Made by a program: the position numbers and the translations under genes. Positions 1 to 10,592 of a stretch of DNA of 64,000 bases are shown in pieces. This DNA is from Planococcus donghaensis MPA1U2 (lineage in GTDB: Bacteria > Bacillota > Bacilli > Bacillales_A > Planococcaceae): contig NZ_AEPB01000019.1 in assembly GCF_000189395.1 (NCBI RefSeq), positions 1-64,000 on the forward strand, in the 5' to 3' direction. The notes beneath the pieces are model-generated. The model was not told the DNA's origin, did no database searches, and saw nothing but the letters and a program-made list of their open reading frames with translations. How positions within the stretch are numbered: position 1 is the stretch's first letter; every line of letters begins with the position of its first letter.

Positions 1-29
1 CCGGATTTCCGGCTTACGCTTCTTTTTTA

Positions 30-215
30 TTAATGTTTTTCTGGAGTTGGTTCGTTCGGAATAACAGCTGCGATTACAAAGATTAAAATTGAAACTCCGA
101 TTGAAATGTAAACGCCCATCATAAAGTCGAAATGTACATTCTGAACGGCACTTACCACATAGTTGACCAATGAAATTAATAAGAATGACCATAAAAACGT
201 TCCAATATATTGCAT
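30..215 (-). CDS. yjzD: Small two-helix membrane protein, YjzD-like (DUF2929)
   Basis: A 61-residue protein with two hydrophobic segments (about residues 5-25 and 33-52) and a short polar tail. Size, composition and position just upstream of fabH match the YjzD/DUF2929 family found near fabH in Bacillus; the function of that family is unknown. The ATG is preceded by a GAGGTG ribosome binding site seven bases upstream. It is divergent from fabH. The family assignment rests on appearance and synteny only. Confidence 0.6.
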   Translation of the reverse strand: MQYIGTFLWSFLLISLVNYVVSAVQNVHFDFMMGVYISIGVSILIFVIAAVIPNEPTPEKH

Positions 216-325
216 CTAGTTTCACCTCTACATAGAATATCTAGCTTAATCATAGCACAAGCCTTAACAGACAGAAAGAAAGATTATAAAGAATGAAGAT
301 ATTTTGTCGTAAATATGTCAGTTAG

Positions 326-354
326 TTGAAATTGAATAGTAGATGGCGTATTAT
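326..354 (+). promoter_or_regulatory. SigA promoter of fabH-fabF
   Basis: The -35 TTGAAA (326-331) and -10 TATTAT (349-354) are separated by exactly 17 bases. The -10 abuts the FapR-type palindrome, so repressor binding would block RNA polymerase. Confidence 0.65.
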
Positions 355-370
355 TAACACCAGGTACTAA
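354..370. promoter_or_regulatory. FapR operator upstream of fabH
   Basis: The 17-bp TTAACACCAGGTACTAA differs at two positions from the palindrome TTAGTACCAGGTACTAA, the FapR operator type of Bacillus and Staphylococcus. It overlaps the end of the -10 and the start site. FapR represses lipid genes and is released by malonyl-CoA. A second, better copy precedes fabI in this window. Confidence 0.8.
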
Positions 371-402
371 TATATGATGATAATTGAAATGAGGGATATA
401 TA

Positions 403-1335
403 ATGAATGCTGGAATAATCGGTATGGGCAGATGTCTACCAGAAGATAAATTGACAAATTTTCAATTAGAGCAGCGCATGGATACGAACGACGAATGGAT
501 CCGTACAATGACAGGCATAGAAGAACGCCGAATTGCAAAAGATGAACAAGACACTTCTGATATGGCACGTGAAGCGGCAAAAAAAGCGATTAAAGATGCG
601 GGTATTGATCCAGCTGATATCGGTTTAATCCTAGTGGCAACAGTTACTCCTGACCAGCCTTTTCCGTCAGTGGCTTGTGTGATTCAGCAGGAAATTGGAG
701 CAGTTAATGCAGCGGCTATGGATGTTTCAGCAGCATGTGCAGGGTTCATGTACGGAGTTGTTACAGCTAAACAATTTATCGAATCTGATGTTTATAAATA
801 TGTTCTTGTCGTTGGTGTGGAAAAACTATCAAAAATCACCAATTGGGAAGACCGCAACACAGCCGTTCTTTTTGGAGACGGTGCAGGAGCTGCAATAATT
901 GGTAAAGTCTCAGAAGGACGCGGTATATTATCGTTTGAACTTGGAGCGGATGGACGCGGTGGCAAGCATCTTTACCAAGATGAGTATCTCGTTATGAATG
1001 GTCGTGAAGTTTTTAAATTCGCGGTACGTCAAATGGGTGAGTCAGCTATAAATGTTATCGAAAAAGCTGGATTGCAAAAAGAAGACGTCGATTTTCTTAT
1101 TCCGCATCAAGCAAATATTCGTATAATGGAAGCATCTAGAGAACGTCTAGGTCTACCAATTGAAAAAATGTCGAAAACGATTCATAAATATGGCAACACT
1201 TCAGCGGCATCTATTCCAATTTCTCTCATCGAAGACCTAGAAGAGGGTCGTATCAAAGACGACGACGTCATCGTCATGGTCGGATTTGGCGGCGGTTTAA
1301 CATGGGGCGCGATTGCAATGAAGTGGGGCAAATAA
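403..1335 (+). CDS. fabH: Beta-ketoacyl-ACP synthase III (FabH)
   Basis: Condenses acetyl-CoA or branched acyl-CoA primers with malonyl-ACP, the first step of type II fatty acid synthesis, in the cytosol. At 310 residues it has the usual length. The catalytic triad is visible: Cys-112 in the ACAGF motif, His in PHQAN and Asn in GNTSAAS. A C-terminal GFGGG loop completes the thiolase fold. The ATG follows a GAGGGATATATA leader. It is co-transcribed with fabF 27 bases downstream, under the FapR-type operator at 354-370. Confidence 0.97.
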   Translation: MNAGIIGMGRCLPEDKLTNFQLEQRMDTNDEWIRTMTGIEERRIAKDEQDTSDMAREAAKKAIKDAGIDPADIGLILVATVTPDQPFPSVACVIQQEIGAVNAAAMDVSAACAGFMYGVVTAKQFIESDVYKYVLVVGVEKLSKITNWEDRNTAVLFGDGAGAAIIGKVSEGRGILSFELGADGRGGKHLYQDEYLVMNGREVFKFAVRQMGESAINVIEKAGLQKEDVDFLIPHQANIRIMEASRERLGLPIEKMSKTIHKYGNTSAASIPISLIEDLEEGRIKDDDVIVMVGFGGGLTWGAIAMKWGK

Positions 1336-1362
1336 TTAGCTATGCGAAAGGAAGAAGATAGA

Positions 1363-2598
1363 ATGGAAAATCGCCGAGTAGTTATTACAGGCATTGGCGC
1401 AGTTACGCCTTTAGGCAATAATATTGAAACAACATGGGAAGCGATCAAAAACGGTAAATCCGGAATTGGTCCATTAACTAGATTAGATTCGGATTTATTC
1501 TCTGCAAAAGTTGCGGCTGAAGTAAACGATTTTTCAATAGAAGAATATGTGGAGAAGAAAGAAGCACGTAAAATGGATCGCTTTACACATTATGCGCTTG
1601 CTGCTTCGATTATGGCTATGAAAGATGCCAATCTCGAATTGGATGAAAAAACTGCATTGCGTACAGGAGTTTGGATCGGATCCGGTATTGGTGGAATGGA
1701 AACAATTGAAAACCAAATGAACGTACTTAATACGCGTGGTGTACGACGTATTAGTCCTTTCTTAATCCCGATGATCATTCCAGATATGGCTTCTGGCCAA
1801 GTATCAATTTACTTTGGTGCTAAAGCGATTAATTCATGTTCGGTTACAGCTTGTGCTTCAGGTACAAACTCAATAGGGGATGCATTTAAAGTGATTCAGC
1901 GTGGAGATGCTGATGCCATGATTTCAGGTGGAGCAGAAGCCCCAATTACCCAATTGTCTGTAGCTGGCTTTACAGCAAACACAGCATTGTCGACAAATAC
2001 GGATGCAGCTACAGCTTCTCGACCATTTGATAAAAATCGTGATGGTTTTGTTATTGCAGAGGGTGCTGGTATTGTAATTCTAGAAGAATACGAATTTGCA
2101 AAAGCACGTGGTGCTAAAATTTATGCAGAAATTATTGGTTATGGATCAACTGGTGATGCGTATCATATTACTGCACCTGCAGAAGGTGGAGAAGGTGCCG
2201 CGCGTGCTATGGCGCAAGCAATAGCAGATGCTGGAATAGAGACGACAGACATTGGTTATATTAATGCGCATGGCACAAGTACAGCTTATAACGATTTATA
2301 CGAAACAATGGCTGTGAAAACAGTATTTGGAGAACATGCATATAAACTAGGCATGAGCTCAACAAAATCTATGACAGGTCATTTACTTGGTGCAGCTGGT
2401 GGAGTTGAAGCGATTTTCACAGCATTAGCATTACAAGAAGGCATTATGCCGCCAACAACAAATTACGAAACGCCTGACGAACAATGCGACTTGGACTATG
2501 TTCCAAATGAAGCACGTAAAGCGGACTTTGATTTTGCAATGAGCAACTCCCTTGGATTTGGTGGACATAACGCTTCACTTGTATTCAAGAAAATTTAA
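1363..2598 (+). CDS. fabF: Beta-ketoacyl-ACP synthase II (FabF)
   Basis: Elongating condensing enzyme of fatty acid synthesis; it extends acyl-ACP with malonyl-ACP. At 411 residues it has the family length. The catalytic Cys-164 lies in TACASGTN, and the histidines sit in NAHGTST and in [11 protein letters not shown]. An in-frame ATG at 1342 exists, but the start at 1363 has the AAAGGAAG ribosome binding site at good spacing and gives the conserved N-terminus [15 protein letters not shown]. Second gene of the fabHF operon, closed by the terminator that follows. Confidence 0.96.
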   Translation: MENRRVVITGIGAVTPLGNNIETTWEAIKNGKSGIGPLTRLDSDLFSAKVAAEVNDFSIEEYVEKKEARKMDRFTHYALAASIMAMKDANLELDEKTALRTGVWIGSGIGGMETIENQMNVLNTRGVRRISPFLIPMIIPDMASGQVSIYFGAKAINSCSVTACASGTNSIGDAFKVIQRGDADAMISGGAEAPITQLSVAGFTANTALSTNTDAATASRPFDKNRDGFVIAEGAGIVILEEYEFAKARGAKIYAEIIGYGSTGDAYHITAPAEGGEGAARAMAQAIADAGIETTDIGYINAHGTSTAYNDLYETMAVKTVFGEHAYKLGMSSTKSMTGHLLGAAGGVEAIFTALALQEGIMPPTTNYETPDEQCDLDYVPNEARKADFDFAMSNSLGFGGHNASLVFKKI

Positions 2599-2610
2599 TA
2601 ACTTTAACCA

Positions 2611-2653
2611 AAATGGCATCGTGCAATAGTTATTGCACGATGCCATTTTTTTT
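2611..2653 (+). terminator. Rho-independent terminator of fabHF
   Basis: A perfect hairpin (AAATGGCATCGTGCAATA pairing with TATTGCACGATGCCATTT) is followed by a run of T. The remaining 250 bases to the next gene hold a SigA-like TATAAT at 2743-2748 with a poor -35 and the CodY-like site at 2686-2700. Confidence 0.9.
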
Positions 2654-2685
2654 TAATAAGTAAAGCAACAGGTAAAATAACCAAA

Positions 2686-2700
2686 ATTTTATAGAAAATT
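2686..2700. promoter_or_regulatory. Possible CodY box upstream of the first peptide transporter operon
   Basis: ATTTTATAGAAAATT matches the 15-base CodY consensus AATTTTCWGAAAATT with three mismatches. It lies upstream of the -10-like TATAAT at 2743. The match is weak on its own; the support is that CodY commonly controls peptide uptake and a much better box precedes the second operon here. Confidence 0.35.
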
Positions 2701-2904
2701 GAAAAAAACTGTCTATTCTTTAAATTGTTATGCTATTCTAAATATAATGAAATATCGATACATGTACAATAGCATTAAAAAGCTTTGGAGTCGACTAGAA
2801 AAGTGTTTTTGTATCCTAGTATAACTGAAAATTCAACTTGTTTGGATATAAGAATACAAAACAGGTAAGTCAAAACAAAACGCTTTATTTTAAGGAGGAT
2901 CATT

Positions 2905-3921
2905 GTGAATGATGTTTTGCTTGAAATCAAAAATTTAAAAACGTCTTTTAGAATCAAAGATGATTATTATGCAGCGGTTGATGACGTTTCGTTGAATGTT
3001 AGAAAAAACGAAGTGTTGGCAATCGTTGGAGAATCGGGTTCTGGAAAAAGCGCATTTGCATTTTCTATCATGGGGCTTCATACAAGAGCCAAAATTGAAG
3101 GGGAAATTAACTACAAAGGCACTAATTTAGTAAATGCAAACGCGAATTACATGAAGCAATTGCGCGGTAGTGAAATGGGAATGATTTTTCAAGATGCGCT
3201 TTCTGCACTCAACCCTCTTATGGTTGTAGGTGCGCAAATTGATGAAGCGATTTTCCTTCACAATCCTAAAACTTCTAAAAGTTTACGAAAAAAACAAGTG
3301 ATTAACCTGCTGAACCAAGTTGGTATTCCACGTCCTGAAAAAACCTATTATCAATATCCGCATGAACTATCGGGTGGGATGCGGCAACGTATTGTCATTG
3401 CGATGGCCATTTCAAACCAACCTGAACTTTTGATTGCTGACGAACCGACTACTGCATTAGATGTAACGATTCAGTCGCAAATTCTAGACTTAATAAAAGA
3501 ACTGAAAGATACCATGCATGCCGGCATTATTCTAATTACACATGATTTAGGAGTAGTCGCTGAGATGGCTGACCGAGTAGCGGTGATGTATGCGGGACAA
3601 ATCGTAGAAATTGCAGACATTTATACATTGATGGAAAACCCGCAACATCCATATACACGCTCGCTATTAAATTCGATTCCGACATTGGCAGAGGTGAAAT
3701 CAGATCTTCATGTTATTCAAGGGGTCGTACCATCTCTTCAAAAATTACCGAGAACAGGATGCCGATTTGCAAGTCGTATTCCATGGATTGAAGACTCAGC
3801 ACATGAAGCTTCCCCGGAACTTCACGAAATAAGTCACGGTCATTTTGTGCGTTGCACATGCTATAAAGACTTTTATTTCCCAGAACAAGCCAAGGAGGAG
3901 CGCAATTATGTCGCTAATTGA
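2905..3921 (+). CDS. appD: Oligopeptide ABC transporter ATP-binding protein (AppD/OppD type)
   Basis: One of two ATPases powering an oligopeptide importer on the cytosolic face. At 338 residues, it shows Walker A GESGSGKS, signature LSGGMRQR, Walker B LLIADEPT and the H-loop THDLG. The C-terminal oligopeptide/dipeptide domain ends in a cysteine-containing tail (GCRFASR ... HFVRCTCY) typical of OppD/DppD, where such cysteines can bind an iron-sulfur cluster. It starts at GTG with AGGAGG six bases upstream. The order here is D-F-B-C-A; position after fabF matches the B. subtilis app operon. It overlaps appF by 14 bases. Confidence 0.9.
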   Translation: MNDVLLEIKNLKTSFRIKDDYYAAVDDVSLNVRKNEVLAIVGESGSGKSAFAFSIMGLHTRAKIEGEINYKGTNLVNANANYMKQLRGSEMGMIFQDALSALNPLMVVGAQIDEAIFLHNPKTSKSLRKKQVINLLNQVGIPRPEKTYYQYPHELSGGMRQRIVIAMAISNQPELLIADEPTTALDVTIQSQILDLIKELKDTMHAGIILITHDLGVVAEMADRVAVMYAGQIVEIADIYTLMENPQHPYTRSLLNSIPTLAEVKSDLHVIQGVVPSLQKLPRTGCRFASRIPWIEDSAHEASPELHEISHGHFVRCTCYKDFYFPEQAKEERNYVAN

Positions 3922-4843
3922 AGTTGAAAACCTGAAAGTCCACTTTCCTATTCGTGGCGGTGTTTTTCAGACAGTGAAAGATCATGTTCGCGCGGTGGAT
4001 GGCGTTTCATTTTCGATTGAACAAGGTCAAACGTATGGACTAGTTGGAGAGTCTGGATCTGGAAAAACAACAACAGGACGCGCCATTATCGGCTTAAACG
4101 ATATTACTTCAGGAAAAGTCCTATTTGAAGGCAGAGACTTGGCCTCTGTGAGCAGAAAAGAGTATATCGATGTGCGAAAAGATATACAGATGATTTTTCA
4201 AGATCCATTTTCATCGTTAAATCCTAAAAAAAGAGTAATAGATATTGTAGCTGAACCGCTTCGTAATTATGAAAAGCTTTCAGCAAAAGATGAGCGAATA
4301 CGCGTTCAAGAGCTAATGGAATTAGTAGGTCTTAGTCCAGAGGCAATATATAAATATCCGCATGAATTTTCTGGCGGACAGCGACAACGTATCGGTATTG
4401 CCCGGGCAATTGCATTAAAGCCGAAATTAATCATTGCAGATGAACCTGTATCAGCTTTAGACGTATCTGTTCAAGCTCAAGTATTGAATTTTATGCGTGA
4501 AATCCAAAAAGAACTAAATTTAACGTATTTATTCATTAGTCATGATTTAGGAATTATTCGTCACATGTGCGACCATATCGGCATAATGTACAAAGGTCGT
4601 TATGTTGAGCATGGCACCGCTGAGGAGATTTTTACAAATCCACAACATATTTATACGAAACGTTTAATCGCGGCAATTCCAGACAGTGATCCGCGCAACC
4701 GAGAAAAGCATTACGCTAATCGCAAATTGGTTAAGTCTGAATACGACAGACTGGAAAAAGACTTTTTTGATGAAGAAGGTTTGCCTTTCTCCTTAAAATC
4801 TATATCGGCTACTCATCAAGTAGCTTTGGGAGAGGGAGTTTAA
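3908..4843 (+). CDS. appF: Oligopeptide ABC transporter ATP-binding protein (AppF/OppF type)
   Basis: Second ATPase of the same importer, 311 residues. Walker A is GESGSGKT, the signature FSGGQRQR, Walker B LIIADEPV and the switch region SHDLG. The start at 3908 gives the canonical MSLIEVENLKVHF and has AAGGAGGAG upstream, inside the end of appD; the longer in-frame start at 3845 lacks such support. The C-terminus is charged and less conserved. Confidence 0.9.
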   Translation: MSLIEVENLKVHFPIRGGVFQTVKDHVRAVDGVSFSIEQGQTYGLVGESGSGKTTTGRAIIGLNDITSGKVLFEGRDLASVSRKEYIDVRKDIQMIFQDPFSSLNPKKRVIDIVAEPLRNYEKLSAKDERIRVQELMELVGLSPEAIYKYPHEFSGGQRQRIGIARAIALKPKLIIADEPVSALDVSVQAQVLNFMREIQKELNLTYLFISHDLGIIRHMCDHIGIMYKGRYVEHGTAEEIFTNPQHIYTKRLIAAIPDSDPRNREKHYANRKLVKSEYDRLEKDFFDEEGLPFSLKSISATHQVALGEGV

Positions 4844-4848
4844 ATGGT

Positions 4849-5811
4849 ATGTGGAAACTAATAGTACGCAGAACACTTATTACTATCCCGCAAATTATTG
4901 TCTTAAGTCTTTTAGTATTTATTTTAGCTCAAGCAATGCCGGGGGATGCATTAACTGGATTAATTGACCCGAGTATTGATCCGGCTACAATCGAAGCTAT
5001 GAGAGAACGTCTTGGATTAAATAACCCTTGGTATGTACAGTATATTGACTGGATTAAAGGTGTCATTCAAGGTGACTTTGGACAGTCATTCCGCTTTAAA
5101 ATGCCAGTATCTGATTTAATTGGCGCGCGAATGATCAATACATTATGGCTTTCTTTAGCGACATTGATATTAACGTATTTAATCGCTATTCCTTTAGGAA
5201 TTATTAGTGGCCGCTTTAACGATACTTGGCTAGATCGTGCAATTACGGGTTATACGTATATTGGATTTGCAGCACCTTTGTTTATTTTCGCTTTAGTAAT
5301 GTTGTTTGTTTTCGGCTTCCAGTTAGGTTGGTTCCCGACAAGCGGTAGTGTCACACCAGGAACAACACCTGGAACATTCGAATATTTTATCAGCAAAGTA
5401 AATCATTTATTATTACCTGCATTATCGATGGCACTAATCACGACTGTTTCGACAGTTCAGTATTTAAGAAGTGAGATCATTGATACAAAACAAAAAGATT
5501 TTATCGTAACAGCTCGAGCTAAAGGCGCATCCGAATCACGCGTTTATAATCGTCATGTTCTTCGGAACTCTTTACTCCCAATTGCCGCTTTTTTTGGTTA
5601 CGAAATAACAGGGTTGATCGGCGGAACCATATTCATTGAGAATATTTTTGGCTACCCCGGAATGGGCGAATTATTTCTGTCTTCAATCAGCTTGCGGGAT
5701 TACAGCGTTATGACCGCACTTGTTCTATTATTTGGACTAGCAGCAATCATTGGAGCGTTATTATCCGATATCATCTTAAGTTTGGTAGATCCACGCATTC
5801 GAATTAAATAA
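4849..5811 (+). CDS. appB: Oligopeptide ABC transporter permease (AppB/OppB type)
   Basis: Integral membrane subunit of the peptide importer, 320 residues with about six membrane segments. The first spans residues 9-30 and a short TM1-TM2 loop carries GLDNPW-like residues (GLNNPWYVQY) typical of OppB. The cytosolic EAA-type loop for ATPase contact is present near residues 215-245 (ARAKGASESRVYNRHVLRN). It follows appF by five bases with a GGGAGAGGGAG ribosome binding site. Confidence 0.92.
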   Translation: MWKLIVRRTLITIPQIIVLSLLVFILAQAMPGDALTGLIDPSIDPATIEAMRERLGLNNPWYVQYIDWIKGVIQGDFGQSFRFKMPVSDLIGARMINTLWLSLATLILTYLIAIPLGIISGRFNDTWLDRAITGYTYIGFAAPLFIFALVMLFVFGFQLGWFPTSGSVTPGTTPGTFEYFISKVNHLLLPALSMALITTVSTVQYLRSEIIDTKQKDFIVTARAKGASESRVYNRHVLRNSLLPIAAFFGYEITGLIGGTIFIENIFGYPGMGELFLSSISLRDYSVMTALVLLFGLAAIIGALLSDIILSLVDPRIRIK

Positions 5812-5836
5812 TAAATGATAATTTTGAGGTGTAAAT

Positions 5837-6748
5837 ATGAGACTTGATAAAGACAGTGGAACACAAATTCCTGATGTGGATCTCGGTAAAAGCCCATCTG
5901 GATTTAGTATATTACTAAGAGAATTAATACGGGACAAAGTTGCATTTGTATCATTATTGTTCTTATTTCTCATCATTGTGGGTGTGTTTGGCACATCAAT
6001 TATTCTCGACCAAGATGACATCATCAAAGTTGATTTGTTTGCACTTTATGAAGCGCCATCTTCCATGTATTGGTTAGGTACTGATTACGGCGGGCGTGAT
6101 ATATTTGGGCAATTAATCATAGGAACACGTAATTCTTTAGCTATCGGTATTTTGATCACTTTGCTGACAGGGATTATTGGTATATTGATTGGACTTGTTT
6201 CTGGATATTACGGAGGCACTGTCGATAATATCTTTATGCGTTTTGTTGATTTTTTTATGGTGTTACCGACTTTGATGATTGTTATTGCATTTGTTACAGC
6301 CGTCCCTGGTTACAGCATTGTGTCATTTTCCTTAATTATGACAGCGTTCTTATGGATGGGAATCGCCCGTCTCATACGCTCTAAAGCATTACAGGAAAAA
6401 GAATTGGATTATGTAAAAGCATCCAAAACATTGGGTACATCCAATTTCAAAATTATGTTTTTCCAAGTGCTTCCTAATTTAAGTTCAATTATCATTGTTA
6501 CAATGACATTAAATTTAGCAGCTAACATTGGCATTGAATCTGGCCTATCCTTTTTAGGATTTGGTTTTCCTGAATCGACACCAAGTTTAGGAACCTTGAT
6601 TAGTTATGCACGTAATCCTCAAACTTTGGAGTTAAGATGGTGGATTTGGTTACCTGCATCAATTCTCATATTAGTATTGATGCTTAGTATAAATAACGTC
6701 GGGCAAGCTTTAAAACGCGCTACCGATGCCCGGCAGCGAAGAGGGTAA
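5837..6748 (+). CDS. appC: Oligopeptide ABC transporter permease (AppC/OppC type)
   Basis: Second membrane subunit, 303 residues. The N-terminal cytosolic stretch (residues 1-30) precedes the first membrane helix, followed by the OppC hallmark WLGTDYGGRDIF. The EAA loop is seen as ALQEKELDYVKASKTLG. TGAGGTG precedes the ATG. Pairs with appB to form the translocation pore. Confidence 0.92.
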   Translation: MRLDKDSGTQIPDVDLGKSPSGFSILLRELIRDKVAFVSLLFLFLIIVGVFGTSIILDQDDIIKVDLFALYEAPSSMYWLGTDYGGRDIFGQLIIGTRNSLAIGILITLLTGIIGILIGLVSGYYGGTVDNIFMRFVDFFMVLPTLMIVIAFVTAVPGYSIVSFSLIMTAFLWMGIARLIRSKALQEKELDYVKASKTLGTSNFKIMFFQVLPNLSSIIIVTMTLNLAANIGIESGLSFLGFGFPESTPSLGTLISYARNPQTLELRWWIWLPASILILVLMLSINNVGQALKRATDARQRRG

Positions 6749-6856
6749 CAATATAGGGGAAGAAGGGGGATCAAAGTCTGGCTACTGTTATGAAATATTA
6801 TTTTGAAGTGTGCAAACAGCAATTATTATATTTAACTCTAGAGGGGGAAACAGAGA

Positions 6857-8671
6857 ATGGGGAAGAATAACAAGTCTAAAGTATTGATCTTGTCTTTAGC
6901 ATTGCTATTAGCAGCGTGTAGCGGTGACGATGAAGCCACTAAAGATAGCGGTGGAAAAAAAGACTCAGACGGAAAACAAGAACAAAAAGATGATGGACTG
7001 TATTCAATTGAAGACTTTAGCAATGTAAAGACAAACGAAGGCGAAGCCATCGATGGTGGCAACATTACATTTGGTTTAGTATCGGATACAGTATTTGAAG
7101 GAACATTAAACTGGAACTTTTATTCTGGCGCACCAGATGCAGAAATTTTAAACTGGTTTGATGAAGGTTTGTTAACTTGGGACGAAAACTATGTGTACAC
7201 AAATGATGGAGCTGCAACATACGAAGTTTCTGAAGATGGACGCACATTTACGTTTAAAATTGGCGACAATGTTAATTGGCATGACGGCGAACCTGTCACT
7301 GCAGAAGATTGGTTGTTTGCTCATGAAGTAATTGGTAACCCTGAATATGACGGTCCTCGTTACAATTCAGATTTCACAAACATTGAAGGTATGGAAGAAT
7401 ACAATAGCGGTAAAGCGGATACAATTTCTGGTATCGAAGTAGTCGATGAAAAAACGTTGAAAATCACGTATATCGAATCAACACCATCACTTTTAACAGG
7501 AAGCATTTGGTCTTACCCATTAGCTAAGCATATTTTTGGGGATATGGCAGTAGCGGATATTTCTTCTTCTCCAGAAGTACGTGAAAACCCAATTGGTTTT
7601 GGTCCATTTAAAGTAGAAAGCATTGTTCCAGGAGAATCTGTAACACTTACGAAAAACGAAGACTACTGGCGCGGTGAACCAAACCTCGATGGCGTCACAA
7701 TTAAAGTCATCAGCAGCTCTACAGTAGTTCAAGAGCTTGAAACAGGTGGAGTAGACTTGATCAGTGAATTCCCAGTGGATCAATTCCCTGATAATGCTGA
7801 CATGTCTAATGTGGAATTTTTAGGTGCAGTAGACCGTGCTTATACGTATATCGGCTTTAAACTCGGGACGTGGGACGCAGAGAATAATCGCGTTCAACCT
7901 AATCCAGACGCGAAAATGGGCGATGTAGAACTTCGTAAAGCAATGTGGCATGCTGTAGATAATACAGCGGTTGGCGAACGTTTCTATAATGGATTACGCT
8001 GGAATGCAACAACATTGATTCCGCCGTCACATCCTGAATTCCATGATGATTCAAATGAAGGAAGAGCGTATGACCCAGAAGTAGCGAAAACACTATTGGA
8101 TGACGCTGGCTATGCAGATACAGATGGTGATGGAATCCGAGAAGATCCGGAAGGCAACCCATTAGAAATTAACTTTATTTCGATGACAGGTGGGGATACT
8201 GCTGAACCTTTAGCACAATATTATGTCCAGTCTTGGGAAGCAGTTGGCTTGAAAGTGAACTTAGAAATGCTTGAATTTAACACATTTTACGATCGTGTTG
8301 GTAACGGCGGGGAAGACAACCCTGATGTTGATGTTTACCAAGCAGCATGGGGTGTTGGAATTGATGTAGATCCTTCAGGACTTTACGGAGCAGAAGCTTT
8401 ATACAATTTCCCACGCTGGGAAAATGAAGAAAACGAACGTTTATTAAAAGAAGGGCGTTCTGAAGAAGCGTTTGACCTGGCGTTCCGTCAAGACGTTTAC
8501 GACGAATGGCAGCAGTTGATGGTTGATGAAGTGCCGGTATTCCCAACCTTATACCGTGCTGTATTGAGTCCTGTTAACGACCGTGTATTAAATTATGCGA
8601 TTGGTGATGGAACTGAAATTTACTTGTCTGACCTTGCTGTAAGCCAAGATTCACCGGTTACTGCAGAATAA
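6857..8671 (+). CDS. appA: Oligopeptide-binding lipoprotein (SBP family 5)
   Basis: Extracellular lipid-anchored receptor that captures peptides for the permease. At 604 residues it has a lipoprotein signal with lipobox LLAAC (lipidated Cys-21), a charged D/K/E-rich linker (residues 22-50), and the SBP_bac_5 fold thereafter. The linker and the domain contain aspartate-rich insertions such as DTDGDGIREDPEGN, which resembles a calcium loop. Last gene of the D-F-B-C-A operon, about 108 bases after appC; B. subtilis app has A in the middle. Substrate range cannot be read from the sequence. Confidence 0.92.
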   Translation: MGKNNKSKVLILSLALLLAACSGDDEATKDSGGKKDSDGKQEQKDDGLYSIEDFSNVKTNEGEAIDGGNITFGLVSDTVFEGTLNWNFYSGAPDAEILNWFDEGLLTWDENYVYTNDGAATYEVSEDGRTFTFKIGDNVNWHDGEPVTAEDWLFAHEVIGNPEYDGPRYNSDFTNIEGMEEYNSGKADTISGIEVVDEKTLKITYIESTPSLLTGSIWSYPLAKHIFGDMAVADISSSPEVRENPIGFGPFKVESIVPGESVTLTKNEDYWRGEPNLDGVTIKVISSSTVVQELETGGVDLISEFPVDQFPDNADMSNVEFLGAVDRAYTYIGFKLGTWDAENNRVQPNPDAKMGDVELRKAMWHAVDNTAVGERFYNGLRWNATTLIPPSHPEFHDDSNEGRAYDPEVAKTLLDDAGYADTDGDGIREDPEGNPLEINFISMTGGDTAEPLAQYYVQSWEAVGLKVNLEMLEFNTFYDRVGNGGEDNPDVDVYQAAWGVGIDVDPSGLYGAEALYNFPRWENEENERLLKEGRSEEAFDLAFRQDVYDEWQQLMVDEVPVFPTLYRAVLSPVNDRVLNYAIGDGTEIYLSDLAVSQDSPVTAE

Positions 8672-8683
8672 TAATCCAAATAG

Positions 8684-8715
8684 AAAAGGAGCTGTGAAAA
8701 TCACAGCTCCTTTTT

Positions 8716-8717
<2 letters not shown>
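8684..8717. terminator. Bidirectional terminator between appA and trpS
   Basis: A 14-bp stem (AAAAGGAGCTGTGA with TCACAGCTCCTTTT) with T-runs on both strands. It ends the peptide-transporter transcript on the plus strand and the trpS transcript on the minus strand. Confidence 0.88.
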
Positions 8718-9720
<1,003 letters not shown>

Positions 9721-9725
9721 TCAAA

Positions 9726-9968
9726 TTAAAAAACACAGCACACATCCCTAAAAAAAGGGACGAATGATGTGTTTTCCGCGGTACCACCCTAGTTGCCGTC
9801 ACCGGCCACTCTTCTTCGTAACGTGAAGAACACGGAATCGGCTACTGTACGTTCACCAATTCAGCTCCAAAGTCCATTCAATGCAGCACTCCATCTGTTT
9901 TCACCAACCACAGACTCTCTATTATAGAAGGAACTGCATTTACTCTTCTTTATCATTGCCCGTTTTAT
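9726..9968 (-). promoter_or_regulatory. T-box riboswitch of trpS
   Basis: Read on the minus strand, the leader has the stem I hallmarks AGAGAG, GGTTGGTGAAAACAG, then GAATGGAC where TGG would be the tryptophan specifier, and the T-box core GGGTGGTACCGCGG. A terminator hairpin with a T-run (AACACA...TGTGTTTTTT) lies between the core and the trpS start. Uncharged tRNA-Trp would stabilise the antiterminator and turn trpS on. The promoter is TTGCTT (10001-10006) and TATAAT (9977-9982), 18 bases apart. Confidence 0.93.
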
Positions 9969-10008
9969 ATAGTATTATTATAATACATAAACGATTTCTT
10001 AAGCAATA

Positions 10009-10350
10009 TTAGATGCTATAAATCGCTAAACAAATCAACATTATCAGTAACGTTATGGTACCAATAATAAGTAAATACGAACTAGAGAAACCCAGTGCTT
10101 CAGAAGGGGGGCGCATTTCATCATCTTCTATAGTAGACTTCATTTTGAAAGCTTTTCTCATACTGATCGTAAATATGTCAAAAACTCCTGTGCGGATAAC
10201 AAAAACCCACAAACCTAAAAAAAGTAAAATTCCACCATAAACAAATGAGTTGTTAATGTAGGATAATAAGGTGAGTTCATCTGTTCGCAAAATTGTAGTA
10301 AGGAAGATTAACATTTGAATAATTAATAATGAAAAAATCATTTTTTTCAA
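10009..10350 (-). CDS. Small membrane protein, possibly DUF3899
   Basis: About 113 residues with three to four hydrophobic segments: N-terminal helix, a second at residues 32-52 and a C-terminal helix at 88-110, with a charged middle (KAFKMKSTIEDDEMR). I place the start at the TTG at 10350 because GAGGTG lies six bases upstream; the longer TTG start at 10374 would put the ribosome binding site inside the gene. Its position between trpS and oppA matches a DUF3899-type gene of other Bacillales, but I recognise it by context more than by sequence. Function unknown. Confidence 0.6.
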   Translation of the reverse strand: MKKMIFSLLIIQMLIFLTTILRTDELTLLSYINNSFVYGGILLFLGLWVFVIRTGVFDIFTISMRKAFKMKSTIEDDEMRPPSEALGFSSSYLLIIGTITLLIMLICLAIYSI

Positions 10351-10427
10351 CGTGTGCACCTCAATTCTTATCAATTGTAGAAGAAAATCAAAAAAAAATC
10401 AAAAAAATATATAATCATCGTAGACGC

Positions 10428-10441
10428 CGGAAACGCTTACA
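10428..10441. promoter_or_regulatory. Possible CcpA (cre) site upstream of opp
   Basis: CGGAAACGCTTACA agrees with 12 of 14 positions of the cre consensus TGWAARCGYTWNCA. It lies about 80 bases upstream of the opp -35. A cre here would fit carbon control of peptide uptake, but short degenerate matches occur by chance. Confidence 0.35.
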
Positions 10442-10520
10442 AATCCAACATTCTCGCGACTTTCTGTAATGTTAATGTAACGCAATTGTTACAAGAGTGT
10501 AAAAATTAGCAAAAAAGTTC

Positions 10521-10548
10521 TGTACAAGAAAAAAATATTATGTATAAT
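10521..10548 (+). promoter_or_regulatory. SigA promoter of the opp operon
   Basis: The -35 is TGTACA (10521-10526) and the -10 TATAAT (10543-10548), spacer 16. The predicted start site falls near 10555, just ahead of the CodY box. Confidence 0.55.
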
Positions 10549-10561
10549 TAGCAGTGTACCA

Positions 10562-10576
10562 ATTTTTCAGAAAATT
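10562..10576. promoter_or_regulatory. CodY box at the opp promoter
   Basis: ATTTTTCAGAAAATT matches the CodY consensus AATTTTCWGAAAATT at 14 of 15 positions. It sits about +7 to +21 from the predicted start site, where CodY bound with branched-chain amino acids and GTP would block transcription. Oligopeptide permeases are established CodY targets in Bacillus and Staphylococcus. Confidence 0.8.
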
Positions 10577-10592
10577 CGAGGGGGTCAATTTA